A stretch of 64,000 bases of DNA, from NCBI GenBank assembly GCA_027382625.1, contig JAJKFJ010020693.1, forward strand, positions 1-64,000, written 5' to 3'. Position numbers and translations under genes: made by a program. How positions within the stretch are numbered: position 1 is the stretch's first letter; every line of letters begins with the position of its first letter. A model generated the notes under the pieces. The model was not told the DNA's origin, ran no database searches, and saw only the letters and a program-made list of their open reading frames with translations. This document shows, piece by piece, positions 11,001 to 22,162 of the stretch. The DNA comes from Tetmemena sp. SeJ-2015 (taxonomy: Eukaryota; Ciliophora; Spirotrichea; Sporadotrichida; Oxytrichidae).

Positions 11001-13531
11001 AATTTCAAGTGGCAGAGAATCAGAATCGATTATGAACTTATTGAATTTGGCGACTCAGACGAAGTTTACTTAAAATTATATTTTGAGAATGTATGACTTA
11101 TGAATTACATAATTTATTAATTCATTTAAGTTAACATAGCAATAAACAACAAGAAGCAAAGTAAGCAGAAAAACATTTTACTTAATTAATCTATATAGAT
11201 ATTGAGAAAGGAAATGGTACACAAATTTAATTTAATTTTGGAGTTGGCTAAAGCCTGGCACACAAAAAGTAGATATTAAATTATTTTATAGAAATTAAAT
11301 GAAGGAGAAATATTTGTAGACTTTATATTTACGAAAAAGAGCCAAGAGTCAAGAGGGGTTTAAAAAAAATTATAAACATTAAAAAAAGGGGAAAATTTAA
11401 AATTACTATGTGATTTTACTGATTTTATAAAAGAATATAAAAAAATAAACCTTTCCATTTAGAGCAGTTATTTATTCTTAATTTCTAAAATGAAATTTTA
11501 GTGCTTATAAAATTTCATAAGCAAATCTGCCCCAAAAATTTTTCCCTCATTTAATTTTAAAAAAAATAAGAGAGTAACATAATTAACTTTAAATTAGCTT
11601 TAATTTAATCATTTTTTATTATTTCCCTATTTCACAATTAGATGAAATAATAATTCCTATTATAATTTTAAAACTAAAGAGAGCTCATAAAAGCTGTAAT
11701 ATTAGTTTTTAATATATTATTTTCAAGAGTGACAATAAAAAGAATCGAAATAGTTGGGACAAAGGTCAATGATCAAGCACCCATATCTTGCTAAAAGTGT
11801 CCTCAAGTATAAATTTCCCAAAAAATTATTTCTTATAGGGATTCTATAATCCAGTGAACCCCTCATTCAGTTGCAAGCCATGCCCCGAAGGCACTACTTC
11901 TGATCCCACTCACACTTTCTGCCAAGCTTGCACTGGGAATACCATATCATCCTACAGAGGCACTGCTTGCAGAAAGTGCCCACCAAATACTCATGCAGCT
12001 ACATATTTATATAGCCCCTTTAAGTTTAAGAATTATTTGAGAAAACTATATTTAGAAGGAAGTGAAGCAAACACACATTGCGAAGTCGATTACGGGATTT
12101 TCAAAGTAGGAAGTGGCTAGACTTAATCTCACAAAGGAAAACTATTCAAGCGAAAGACTGGCCACTAGCATTTGAGGCTGCTCCTTTTGACAGCTAAAGA
12201 AGAGACTCCAACAGGTTACTTAATGAAGATGATGAATTATCTGAACTGGAAAATTGGAAGGAGAACCTTTGTAAGTTGCAAGGGAAATTCTGTGAGTCTG
12301 GTTACTTCGGCCCATCTGAGCATGCTATTTATGTCGAGAAACAGAAAGTCTTAGAAACAGTTCTACTTAAAGTTGAAATACTAATAAATAGTATAGTTTT
12401 AATTGTACTTTTCACCTATCTAAAGAGGAAACTTTTCAAAGATAAGTGACGAGATCTTAGAAATGGAAATCTATAATCAAGAGGGAAGTTTCTCTCCTCA
12501 CTCCTTCATTATGCTATTAAAATAAGAAATTTCAAATTCATAGTTGGATTATTCGACACTCAACTAGTTGAGCGTTATTCAACACTCTAAGGAGAATAAT
12601 TAGACAATGCATGTCCAACTGCCCTTCAGTCTCATAATCAGAGGGTCTTGAAGTCTTTGGGAACTAATATCAAACAAGTTGCTGCTTCACTTATTACAAA
12701 TTTCTATTTTAAAAAGATCGTATTAACTTTAATATCACTGTAAGGCTTCACAGTTTAATATGAGCAAGGTGACATGTGCTTCTATGATAAAGATAGAAGG
12801 AGATTCACATCAGAGGTGAGGTTCATATGCGACTTAGAAGAGGCTGAAGGATGGCCAAGTCTTTATTCGATAAGCAGAAATCGGGGAAGCTCAAGTCATA
12901 ATTCACCTAGTGGCAATAATTAGCAAGATATAAGTGAGCAAGATCCCTGTCATCTTGTTTAAAAGAAGGATGGATTTTATAATTACTCTTGTCTTTGAGT
13001 GGAGATCAAAGCACGCTTGCCGCCACTGCACAGTTGATGAGGTGAGCAGAGTCAAGGGAACTTGCCAAATAAACGGGATTAGATAAATCTAGACTATCCC
13101 TTCTAGCTCATGCCAAAAATAATTAAAAAAATATATTCCTTGCCTCTTGTACTCTAAAGAGTCTTTAAAGAAATTCAACTCTTCAGATTTTGAGAAAGCT
13201 TCTGCAAAAGACTGGCACCTCTTCCATTATATGCTTTTGCAAGAGTTTACTGAGGAAATTTGCATCCCCTTCCTTGATCTTTTTTAAGGAGGCCACATCA
13301 CAGGTATTCTGATCGGACTCATGGTGGTTATCATTAATTTAGGGCGGCTATTTAAAAATCATTGTATTGACTCTCGTAGCTGCTTATCAGTTTTATCTGT
13401 ACTTCAAAATGAGAGGAGCTTTCTATAAGAGATTAAAGCAGATGAAGGAGGGGCCCGTATCAACGTCTTAAACTTAAACCAATCACAAGACACAGAGAAT
13501 TGAAAGCGCGGACACAGATCATGCAAATTGA
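8059..13531 (+). CDS. ELAPOR-like cysteine-rich membrane protein, copy 2
   Basis: The ATG at 8059 opens a protein with a basic N-terminus, a hydrophobic signal segment (YLFAYIILALLH) and then cysteine-rich repeats: CDFECGPGYIL, CEQCPGNTYSNGGG, CTPCRFGMSEPGSSLCTYC, CRICKPGYV, CKPCPEGTTSD. A later MRH-like segment (YEQGDMCFYDKDRRR, then VRFICD) is followed by WRSKHACRHC, a membrane span (IIVLTLVAAYQFYLYF) and a basic tail ending at TGA 13529. Order and motifs match ELAPOR1/KIAA1324. In-frame TAA/TAG code for Gln. Introns include 25-36-nt GT..AG examples (near 9081-9105 and 9489-9524). Two defects are visible. An A-run at about 12137-12141 is one base shorter than in copy 1 and shifts frame. A shift inside the MRH segment near 12989 is shared by both copies. 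Confidence 0.8.
9739..10803 (+). other. Long conserved interruption 1 in the ELAPOR-like gene
   Basis: Coding sequence stops after GSYLEKGVG and resumes at QSSSCETSNGF. The ends fit GT..AG, but 1,065 bases is long for an intron here, so an IES or an intron containing one is possible. The same interruption with recognisable similarity is present in copy 1, ending at 2555. Confidence 0.5.
11091..11728 (+). other. Long conserved interruption 2 in the ELAPOR-like gene
   Basis: Coding sequence runs to YFENV and resumes at TIKRIEIVGT after 638 noncoding bases. No GT..AG pair restores the frame. Sharing GT at both edges does, which would be a two-base pointer. Copy 1 has the same interruption. An IES is favoured but not proven. 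Confidence 0.4.
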
Positions 13532-13617
13532 CTTAAGAGATATTGATTTAATTAAAGACAATGAATATCAAAGTTACCATCTTTCTTTCTGAGGAGGTAA
13601 GAATTTGAAAACTTATC

Positions 13618-15818
13618 TCAAGAATAAAATTCAGATTCGAATTCGTGCTAGATAATTGCCAAGGTTAGTTCCCTTCTAGAAGTCCTAAAGATGTAGCAAA
13701 TTTCATCCTCTATCATTATTGAATCTTTTAGTAGGCAATTTTCAAGATCCTGACCCTCACTCATCCTGAATTCAATCAGCTTTGAAACCTATAGTTTGAA
13801 ATATCGAGTTATCTACTCTAGCATTTATCTGTTCATTCCTGAGCCTATCACTTGAGTTCTCTCTAGTAAATCTTTGAAGAGGCTCTTATCGTTCCTGAAG
13901 AGGCTTAAGATTTGCTTATTAGAGGAAAGAAGATAGCTGCTCCCCTCTCCTCCAGTAAGTTAATTAATCTTGAAGAATCTAGCTCTGACACTTTCTGAGA
14001 AGTTAGCCTCAATTTAAAGCATCTCAAAAGCTTTGCTCTGCAATTCTTAGATGGCCCATTGAGATATCAAATATCAAAATATGTAGGTGACTTTTCAAAT
14101 ATTTAAAGATGTCTGTATAAATTCCTCAACTCTATCTCTGTACTCTTTGTTTTCTGCACTTAAATCATCTTGAGTAGATTGTTTCTCCATGAGAGATGAA
14201 GGAACTGCACCCTTCTCAATGAGAGGACGTCTCTGAGAGTCAAATGTACTTTCATAGAGTTAGAATACGAAAGAGAGCTGTGCTCTTTACAATACGCTCT
14301 CCACTTCTTTCAGAAATTAAACCTTAGCTTCGAGAGTGAAGGTGTCTTTCGCTTTTAGATATTGAGTTAAGTGATACTTGTGAAGCTGCAACTATTCTGT
14401 CATTTGATTTAAGTGCTTGATGAATTCTTAACCATCGAAGCCTTCTAGGCTGAGAGCACCAAATATTTCCTAGATATCTGTAAACTCTACCTCTCCCCTT
14501 TATTCTTCTTAGCTGCTTTTCTTTTACTTAGAAAAAGATAAAGATTTATTTAGAAATGAACATTCTTATTGGAGTTTCATAGAATCTTAAACTTCCGCTT
14601 TCATCTTTCTTATCTCTTTGACTATAGCTTAGCTGTTAAGTTCTGGATACTTTCTCTCTCTGACCTTTTGCGACTTTGTAAATTCTTCTCGAGCAGCTTC
14701 ATAAATTATGTATTTTGTATTTATATGTTGTAAAATTGTTAAATTGCCTTTTATATCTTTTCAGAAGTCTCCTTTAGTATTTGTCTATATTAAATGACTT
14801 GCTGCTCTTCATTTTCATTTTCTAAGATTCGACCACTTTTTGTCTATAAGAATCCTGAGAAACAAACTATTAGCGGAGTATTAGCCTTTATTATGTCATT
14901 TAGAGAATAATATTACTAAATTTGCCATAATTTGAATTATTCAAATGCTTTAATTGCTGGAGAGCACTAGCTTTTGTAAGTGCTATTGGATACTTTGAGC
15001 AGAGAAGAGCCAATTATTGCTTGAAGTAGAGATTTCAAAGTGTTCTTCCTCAGCTTAGAGTATTTAGAACAAAGAGCCACTTGCTAAACTGAGGCACTCG
15101 TAATGATTTAGTCTTTCAATGAGATCTTAGAGAGAAGGGGATTTATTTTCCTGATTTTAGTCCACCTAAGTAAGAGGGTTGAAGCTGGAAGAAGTTTAGC
15201 CAAAGAAATAATAAGCTCGACCATTCTCATCTAGGAAGCTCATATTTAGTATGAAATTTAAAAAAACTTCTTTAATTTTAATATCTTCAAGCAACCCTAG
15301 GAAGAGCCCGCTTGTTGCAAAAGATAGCATCATCATTAAAATTAATTCATTATCAATTTATATAGCTATCTAAGTATGCTATTTAAGAAGCGCTAATTAA
15401 TTTCTACAAACCAAACATGTAGATTGTTTCTTGACACTTATTTGTAACCTTGAGAATTGCAAATTCTTAATGTGAAGATCTCATACTTTACTTTTCTGGT
15501 GTCTCATCTAAAAAAAGATAGTTTAAATTGATATATTTGGTTACTTAAGGATTGATTGCCCAGTTGATCATTTTACTCTTCATTTTAAGTTTGCTCTTAA
15601 TCGCTTTCTTGAGAATTTTGGAGTGAGCTGCTATCTTATGAGTAAACAATCTCTATATCTTCGTAGCTTAAATAAAGCAGAGGAGAAAAGGAATGAAGAT
15701 AATTTATAAAGCTCGACTTAAAGTGAGGAGGGAGTGTGCTGAGCAGCTAAGTGATTTGAGATTAGCCCAGAGCCATATCTTATCCCTCGTTTTCCTATTG
15801 CAATCTATTCTCCTCCAT
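13618..15818 (-). CDS. Coiled-coil protein of unknown function
   Basis: The ATG at 15818 gives MEENRLQQENEGQDM and the reading ends at TGA 13618-13620 after EFESEFYS. Middle stretches are rich in charged and Gln residues (KMKAEVQDSMKLQQEC, KGAVPSSLMEKQSTQDD, ENKEYRDRVEEFIQ) and look like coiled coil. Many TAA/TAG codons are used for Gln. Several non-coding breaks are present, for example about 15250-15500, near 14900 and near 14060. At least one fits a GT..AG intron, while the others may be IESs that I could not resolve. I recognise no family. It converges with the ELAPOR-like gene upstream, leaving only 86 bases between stops. Confidence 0.6.
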
Positions 15819-16025
15819 TGATTTATTTTAATGTGCAATTTATAATTGTCTTCAAGCTTCATAAGAAAAAGTTATTTACTATTTAACCATAAATTTAACA
15901 TCAAATTTCCATATTCAAATTATTTCCTTATTGTATCCCACTATCATTAACAAATTGCTTGCCATTTCTTGTAATAATTTCTCTTTAATAAACTCAAAAT
16001 GTCTTAAAACCTTCTCGATACTTCA

Positions 16026-18591
16026 ATGGACGAAGAAAATTAAGAGCACACATACAAATCATAAATGCAACAATACTCTCTCCTTTATATATAACCATGA
16101 GTTTTTAATTAAGAGCAGGAAGAGAAGAAGCAAGTGCGCATGATCATTCCCTCCTCCCGACATAAAGACAGTCATCGACAAGACGGCAATCTATGTAGCT
16201 AAGAACGGCCATAATTTCGAGATGCTGATTCTTAAGACTGAGTAAAACAATCCCAAGTTCAACTTCTTGCGCCATCTAGACGACCCTTACCGACCCTATT
16301 ACATGCACAAGGTAGAAGAGCTATTGCCTAAAAAGGCCACACCCGCGAGTGAAGAAGTTGAAGAATCGAAAATTGATGGTGAGCTGCAGGAAGAATTGGG
16401 AGGGGATCAGACAGGTATCCAAATGTATGCTTAGACAATGTTTTCATAAGTATGAGTTGAAGAATTTTAGACTCTTTAGTAGGAAGGTCAAGAGGTGGAG
16501 ATTCAATAACCAAATAAGTCTGCTGTCCAATTGCACGCTGAGGTCTTGAAGAAGGAGAATGAATATTAAAGGAGACTCAGAGAGTAGATCTTTGGTGCTG
16601 ATATTGAGCAAAGGAAATAGGCTGGCGATATTTAGAGGCCTTAGTCCGATAATTTCACCATTTCTCATCCGGTCTTAGCAAATTTTACATGCTTTTTCAT
16701 TAGGATTTGATATTCAAATTTGGACAATGATGTGATAAAGCTAACTGCCTAATTCGTAGCAAGAAATGGACAGAAGTTCTTGCAGGGGCTGACAGAAAGA
16801 GAAGCACGTAATCCTTAGTTCGATTTCCTAAAACCCACACACGGTTTGTTCGGCTACTTCACTTAACTAGTCTTCTAAATCAATGTGCACATTCACCTTT
16901 CAGTTTTATAGTTGAGGCCTATTCTAAAGTTCTGATTCCTCGCAATGAGTAAATCCAGCGTCTTCAGAAGTTTGCTCAAGACCCAATCGAGATTCTTCGC
17001 TCTGCCGGCGACCGATACCTCTGGGACAAAATCCAAGAGGAGGAGCAGCGCCAGAGAAACGAGTAGAATGAGAACTAAGGAGATCCAATTAAGGACGAGG
17101 AGTAAATGCAGATAGAGAGCATCGACTGGCATGACTTCGTGGTAGTAGAGAAGATAGACCTCTACGATGATGAGGAGATGAAGATGCAAGAAGATTAGGA
17201 GCGAGAGGAGTAGTTAGAGCAGGAAAAGATCAAGGAGTAGATCAGGAGGCAGATTGAGGAGAATGAGCAGATTACCTAAATGCCTCCACCAGGGGTTACA
17301 GTCCCAACTAGCATAAGACCCAGTCAGTAGATTGACACGAGCAAGTTGCCTCCTGTTGGCGGGGCTCAAGCGAATGGCTAACAGAGACAAGAAAGCGCGA
17401 ATGAAGTCATTATTTCAACTGCCCTTGACTCTGAAATGAAGATTAAGAAGAACTACTAAAAGTTATTAGAGTATAGGAATAGAATTACTTAATTTCATAA
17501 AGCCAGCTGCTGGGAAAAGTAGTCAGTCGGAACATAGAAATGCCCAAAGTGTTAGCAAGAAATTCCTTTGACCGAGTGGAAGGAGCACATGAAGTTGGAG
17601 TTGATGGATCCCTTTAATCTAATCTTAGAATATATGATAAATCATTTAAATTTATGATCCCAAGTGGAGAGAGGAGAAACTCAAAAGAGAGGAAGCCATG
17701 AAACTCCATTCTATGGCTGATGGGAACGAGATCGCAGAGAATGTTAGAAGATTTGCTTAAGAGAGGAGAGACTTATTCGGAGGAGGTGTTGGACTAGCTT
17801 CTACAGGGAAGTTCATCTTCAAATGCGCAGCCAACGATGGCTGGCGGACCTAATGCAAATGCTGGAGAACTTACTATCTATTTGTTCTTAATTCCTTTAT
17901 GTTATAATTGAACAGCAAAGAATCATTTGGGATGGACAGGCATCTTAAATCACTCGTACTACTGCAAACATCGCCATGATGCAGCAACAGCAACAGAGGA
18001 ACTTGCAGACTGCTTTAAACGAGAGAGGTTAACTTGATCCCAAATCGATGGATAAGTTGAATAAAGTCAACAATCAAGTCGTCCCACCCACTGTTAAGAA
18101 TATTCAGAGTGCCATAATCTCTAAAGAGCAGTAAAAACTGGCGCAGGCTGGTGGACTTACAGCAGCGCAGAAGAGAGCAGGCATGGAGGATGATGAGGAT
18201 GAGGCACTGGCTTATCTACAGGGCTAGCTCACTTCAGAGGCTCTGTGGCTGAGGAACTTCCCTGGAAAGATTAATATTCAAGTGAGAGTGAATCCTAACC
18301 CTGCTACAGATCAGCAACCCTAATCATTTCAATTATACTCTCGTATTAGACTTTGATCAGCAGTATCTTGTAGCGTTTAACTTGAGAGGCTAGATGCTTT
18401 CACTAATTCTAGAATCGAGATAGACAATCGGCCATCTCAAGGAATAACTCAGCTAAGCTTTGAATGGCATGCCTGTCAGTCAGATGAGAATCAGAGGTAA
18501 GATGAATCTGCCCATGAAGGATAACTTGTCTCTGGCCTTCTACAACACCCCCGATGGAGCGATTCTAGAGTTGACCAATAAAGTAAAGTGA
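16026..18591 (+). CDS. SF3A1: Splicing factor 3A subunit 1 (PRP21 homolog)
   Basis: SF3A1 is a U2 snRNP component needed for prespliceosome assembly in the nucleus. After removal of six IESs and a 30-nt intron (16450-16479) the protein begins MDEENQEQEEKKQVRMII. It carries SURP1 (TVIDKTAIYVAKNGHNFE, then NNPKFNFLRHLDDPY) and SURP2 (DNDVIKLTAQFVARNG, then FDFLKPTHGLFGYF). Next come an acidic/Gln-rich region with IDWHDFVVVE, a CxxC segment ending in MDPKWREEKL, the IIWDGQ motif, and a C-terminal ubiquitin-like domain (QQYLVAFNLRGQ to FYNTPDGAILELTNKVK). All match the family order. Two one-base indels at homopolymers remain: a missing C near 16150 and an extra base near 17806. This is the clearest IES-interrupted gene in the window. 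Confidence 0.95.
16038..16117 (+). other. IES in SF3A1, pointer AATTAAGAGCA (11 bp)
   Basis: The 11-bp direct repeat lies at 16038-16048 and 16107-16117. Removing 69 bases joins MDEENQE to QEEKKQVRM in frame. The segment contains TGA and has no GT..AG boundaries. Confidence 0.93.
16679..16721 (+). other. IES in SF3A1, pointer CAAATTT
   Basis: Pointers are at 16679-16685 and 16715-16721. Removing 36 bases gives HPVLANLDNDVIKLTAQF, the family sequence at the start of SURP2. A TGA lies inside the removed part. Confidence 0.95.
16868..16912 (+). other. IES in SF3A1, pointer TAGT
   Basis: Pointers are at 16868-16871 and 16909-16912. Removing 41 bases gives YFTQLVEAYSKVLIPRNE, as in SF3A1 homologs. 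Intron boundaries do not fit. Confidence 0.88.
17607..17661 (+). other. IES in SF3A1, pointer GATCCC
   Basis: Pointers are at 17607-17612 and 17656-17661. Removing 49 bases gives LMDPKWREEKL, matching the conserved LDPRW motif. Confidence 0.95.
17867..17913 (+). other. IES in SF3A1, pointer GAAC
   Basis: Pointers are at 17867-17870 and 17910-17913. Removing 43 bases gives NANAGEQQRIIWDGQ in frame. Confidence 0.88.
18309..18362 (+). other. IES in SF3A1, pointer GATCAGCA
   Basis: Pointers are at 18309-18316 and 18355-18362. Removing 46 bases gives NPATDQQYLVAFNLRG and completes the ubiquitin-like domain. Confidence 0.95.
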
Positions 18592-18935
18592 GAAAGAGAG
18601 TGATAGGATAGTTTAGTAGTTATAAGCTAATTAATTTGTAAAAAACATACTCAGTCTAAACACATCTAAGAAGAGTGATAGTTAAAAGGGCTTTATTAAA
18701 AATAATCTGCAATAAGGATAGGGATAGAAATGAAAAGGAAAATCTCTATTTGATTATGCTTGAATGCAACTAAGAGTTCTCGATTTCACTTTCCTCTTAT
18801 ATTTAGTTGATCTATGTTCAGCTGAAATTAAATCATCCTTAGGGAATATCGCTTTCGCGAATCTTTTATAGTAAAGTTCGAACTTTAATTTCACACTTCG
18901 AGTTTTCTTAAAACCTCTCTCCGCAATACACTGGT
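18592..18935. other. Intergenic, AT-rich
   Basis: A convergent gap between the stops of SF3A1 and the carbonic anhydrase. I see no conserved frame or repeat in it. Confidence 0.5.
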
Positions 18936-20034
18936 TCATTCTTGGACGAAGAGTCCCTGAGCGTTGAAGATCTGATTCTTGAGAGGGATTCTTCCTGGGT
19001 TCAAGTATCTTGTATTGTTGTCTAGGTTAGGGACCTTAAGTTTGTCGAGTTACTTCTGGCTTATAGTGAAGGGAATCTCAAGTAAGTACCAGCACACAAA
19101 GCGGGTGCAGGGTGGGATGGTATCAGTGCCGACATAACCAGTAATGTATTGATTGAGAGCAATATCATCCTAGAGGAGCATACTGAGGTCGACTTGCATC
19201 TTGGTGATATCTGTCTGATCTAAGAAGGAGAAGAAGGGGTTGTCTTGAGGGCCAACTGAGAACATAAGTGACACCGCTGCCTGCTTTGAAATGCATGCGG
19301 TAGAAGATTGGGTAGGGATCCTATAAAAGCAAAGGCGTGAGTAAGTAAGAAGTAGGAATAAATCAACTTTGAAGTGTAGAAGGGAGGGTTTTAAGATAGA
19401 AGAACTTATTTTGACTTACAGCTAGCTTCACGAATATCTACATCTCATAAATAAAGAAGAATGGGCATTATAAAATGGATAAGTTTGATTTTTATGGATC
19501 TCTAAATCGAATTGCTTGCCCTGGACTTGATGCTCACTTGGATAGTGGAATCTTAACTACTGAGCATCCCACCTTACAACTTTGCTTCCATCATTAGTTG
19601 ATGGCTCCTTAGCAAGGAGTAACCCAAAGGAGGTGCTTGCATTCATGTTGTACATGTAATTTGTGACTGAAGCATTAAATATAAAGTAAAATGCTTAAAA
19701 CCCTTTTCTTAGAAGATTCATTTACACTTTATCAACTTTTGTGATTAACAACTCCTCCAGACTTGAACATGGGGAAGAAGGAGAACATAGTTTTGGGAAC
19801 TGTGTACCAGTCGGTGCCATTATGATAGAGGTCTCTTGGGCTTTGCACAAGTTGCTGTACGCAAAAAGGATACTGAGTCCAGTCTTTTCCATTCTAAGCA
19901 TAATTCCACGTTGGTGCGGGAGTTTAGCCACAAGCCATATTAACCAGCATCAAGGTAGTCAAGGAAGCGAGTGCGAATCTCTTATTTTTCTAAGTCTGGG
20001 TACCTTGAATGGAGGGATGGGTACTGATTTTCAT
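18936..20034 (-). CDS. Alpha-type carbonic anhydrase, secreted
   Basis: The enzyme hydrates CO2 to bicarbonate. The start at 20034 gives a signal-like stretch (RFALASLTTLMLVNMACG). It is followed by PTWNYAQNGKDWTQYPFC and QSPRDLYHNG, then LRFHYPSEHQVQGKQFDLEM, which carries the conserved His residues of the zinc site, then YVGTDTIPPCT and EIPFTISQKQLDKL near the C-terminus. These are the family hallmarks in order. The TGA is at 18936-18938. A 99-nt GT..AG intron (19321-19419) and two IESs interrupt the gene. A one-base frame mismatch remains at the 5' IES, probably a base error nearby. Confidence 0.9.
19442..19502 (-). other. IES in carbonic anhydrase, pointer GAGAT
   Basis: On the plus strand ATCTC stands at 19442-19446 and 19498-19502. 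Removing 56 bases gives QFDLEMQIFVK, matching the DLE-hydrophobic strand of the enzyme. Confidence 0.92.
19660..19744 (-). other. IES in carbonic anhydrase, pointer TCACAAA
   Basis: On the plus strand TTTGTGA stands at 19660-19666 and 19738-19744, with 78 bases removed. The segment breaks the coding frame and has clear pointers, but the joined frame is off by one base, so a nearby indel or a different junction is possible. Confidence 0.65.
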
Positions 20035-20266
20035 GATGTATGTAATAATTAATAAATTATATAATGACTTTACTCAGCGTCATACCTCAACTAGCATTAT
20101 CAAATTAGCGTGGATTACTTTTATAGGCTTTAAAGTTTAATTAGCAAGATAGATAAAGAACAAATTATTCGAAATTATAGTCAATCATAGACCTTATAAT
20201 TCAAAGAAAGATTTGATAGTTTTCATTATGCTTTCATAATAAATCCGTCTGTTTAGTGACCTGAGA

Positions 20267-21953
20267 TCACTTTAAGTTGACACCCTTCTTTAAAGGAACC
20301 ATGGGTTCAGATCTGATGTTGCAAGTTCCAAACTCCATCTTGAAGTCCTCCTTGCAAAGCCATATTTTCAATAGACTAAGCTCAATAAAAAATACAAAGC
20401 CTCATGAAGCCGTTCTCGCCCCAGCCAGGACCCCAGGAATTCTTCACTATCCAGTACTCCTAGCAAACTGGGTTAGTCTCATCAACTCCAAATCCGACAA
20501 GAGCTACTGCATGATTAGTTGAGGACACCTTGGTGCAACCGCAAGAGCCATCTCCATCATAGAGTACTCCAGATTTGTAGTTCTTAATGCAGCCTCTCAT
20601 TTATATTAAGAAGGATACATACTTATTTTAGCCATTGATTCTGATAGAGACTGAAACTACTCCTGCACAGACCAGCTTCTCAAGGTCAGCGTTATTCATT
20701 TTTTCATAGGATTTGAATCCATCAATCTCATAAGCAGTCTCTAAGCTTGGAGATACTCCGTCAATCTTTTAACCTTTCCTATATCTGCAGTCTCCTTGCT
20801 TATTTTGGTAAGGGTACTCAGAGGCGAGGGTGAGACCTTCACTCAGAGTGTAATTGAAGGCGAACTGTCTTCTACCGCCAATGCATCTATAAAAATTAGG
20901 AGAATCATCCTAACTTTAAATAAGAGAGCATCCAAGATTAGGGATGAAATTACAGTCGACTAGTTATTGCTCGGAGAAGCTCGGGACTTGCTCTCTGGTC
21001 GTTATTTTGTGCTCTTACGCGTACAATGTTTCAATAGATGCCAGTGAAGAGTGAGCCCAGCATGAACCGCAAGTACTCTAGTCCTTGGGTATTCCAACTT
21101 TCCCCTTAGCTACCCAGTCTACTGCTAGGCACTTTGGAAGAGCATCTATGAAGGAGTAATCGTTGTAGTCAAAGTTATTATGATCGAACTCTAGATCGTG
21201 AGTGCATTGAAAGCGCTCAGAGTTAGCATTGATCTGGTCTTTACGTTTCTTTGCTTCATCAATCGCTTTCTGCTGCTCTTCAGCATTTGTATAGTGGTGA
21301 GGTCTGTCTGTCAATCTAAATTCGGTTTGAGTGCTTTCATCCTCAGCCAAAAATCTCCTTTCCTCTGTATTGTCTAAGCTGGAATCTAGCTTTAACAAAT
21401 GCTACTCTCCTTTTTAAATAAAGTTTGATATAATCTAAGGGGGTTTGGCCGTTTTGAGAATAGAGCTTCATCTTCTTGGTAGAGTGATAGTTTTCTCCAC
21501 TCTCTTGTAGAGTAGCATGCACTTTTAGGAACTCTTCCTCAGTCATGTCACTGAACTTGTTTACTCCCATCTCAAAAGACTTCTGAGGATTACATATAAA
21601 ATTGAGTACATGTTCTGTATACCTAAAGTTTTAATGGATTGGAGTTATGAGCTTTAATCTGGATATAATTGTCCTTGAAAGTATTAAATTTGGTTGCGTG
21701 GTGGTCTTTTGAAGCGTAAGTCTTGCCATAAATGGCTACGAAATTTATAAATTCCTTCTCTATTTCCTGATGAATGATGTCTAAAATAAATTAAAAATAG
21801 TTTTAACTCATTCTACGATTTTATGTCGTTGTTTGCTGAGAGATTTGTAGTTTATTGACCTTAAATCAACTAATCTTTGTCTCCATAATTGGCTAGCAAG
21901 AAGGGTACACTCACACAGGCAAACCCTACTACTGAGAACAGAATAGCTTTCAT
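20267..21953 (-). CDS. Papain-family cysteine protease (cathepsin-like), IES-rich paralog
   Basis: A C1A protease expected in lysosome-like compartments or secreted. The start at 21953 gives a signal peptide (MKAILFSVVGFACVSVPFL). The inhibitor prodomain follows, with FVAIYGKTY and MGVNKFSDMTEEEF. The mature domain has the catalytic Cys in STCGSCWAH, the catalytic His in STNHAVALVGFG and the Asn in YWIVKNSWGPGWGENGFMRLC. The TGA is at 20267-20269. Five IESs interrupt it, and each removal restores family sequence. TAA/TAG are used for Gln. The spacer between prodomain and Cys is longer than usual, with a charged insert (EEQQKAIDEAKKRKDQ). Confidence 0.93.
20355..20401 (-). other. IES in cathepsin 1, pointer GGCTTTG
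   Basis: On the plus strand CAAAGCC is at 20355-20361 and 20395-20401. Removing 40 bases gives GFMRLCKEDFKMEFGTC, correct for the family. No GT..AG intron can produce this junction. Confidence 0.95.
20883..20942 (-). other. IES in cathepsin 1, pointer GATGC
   Basis: On the plus strand GCATC is at 20883-20887 and 20938-20942. Removing 55 bases gives NLGCIGGRRQFAF, the conserved GC-GG region after the active site. Confidence 0.93.
21373..21439 (-). other. IES in cathepsin 1, pointer CTTAGA
   Basis: On the plus strand TCTAAG is at 21373-21378 and 21434-21439. Removing 61 bases gives NGQTPLDNTEERRFLAED in frame. Confidence 0.92.
21587..21640 (-). other. IES in cathepsin 1, pointer AATCC
   Basis: On the plus strand GGATT is at 21587-21591 and 21636-21640. 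Removing 49 bases gives HNSNPQKSFEMGVNKFSDM, as expected for the prodomain. Confidence 0.95.
21777..21827 (-). other. IES in cathepsin 1, pointer GACAT
   Basis: On the plus strand ATGTC is at 21777-21781 and 21823-21827. Removing 46 bases gives SANNDIIHQEIEKEFINF in frame. Confidence 0.93.
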
Positions 21954-22162
21954 TTTAAATATAAGGAAGTTAACTTGAAATTTATTGATAACGCTATTAC
22001 TTCTGCGCATATTCCACTCTCATCAGACTTATAATTACGAAGCAAGATAGACAGGAATAGAAAGGGAAATAGGTAGAGAGGTGTATGTGTCAGTGGATAT
22101 GAAGCGCTTTATTATAATATTTGTCTAAGTATAAATTGAAAAACTATTCACTTCCTTCCAAT

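Larger units (their letters stand above)
1..13531 (+). repeat. Tandem duplication of an approximately 5.3-kb gene unit
   Basis: Unit 1 (about 1-5237) and unit 2 (about 8117-13531) align end to end in the same orientation, including introns and two long noncoding interruptions at identical places. They are separated by about 2.8 kb of unrelated sequence. Exons are more than 90 percent alike by eye, while noncoding parts differ more. This supports a real duplication and argues against an assembly echo. Confidence 0.8.

Noticed and set aside
20355..20401. Interruption read as a short spliceosomal intron
   Set aside because: No GT..AG pair yields the correct junction, while the 7-bp direct repeat does. 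The same holds for most interruptions listed as IESs.
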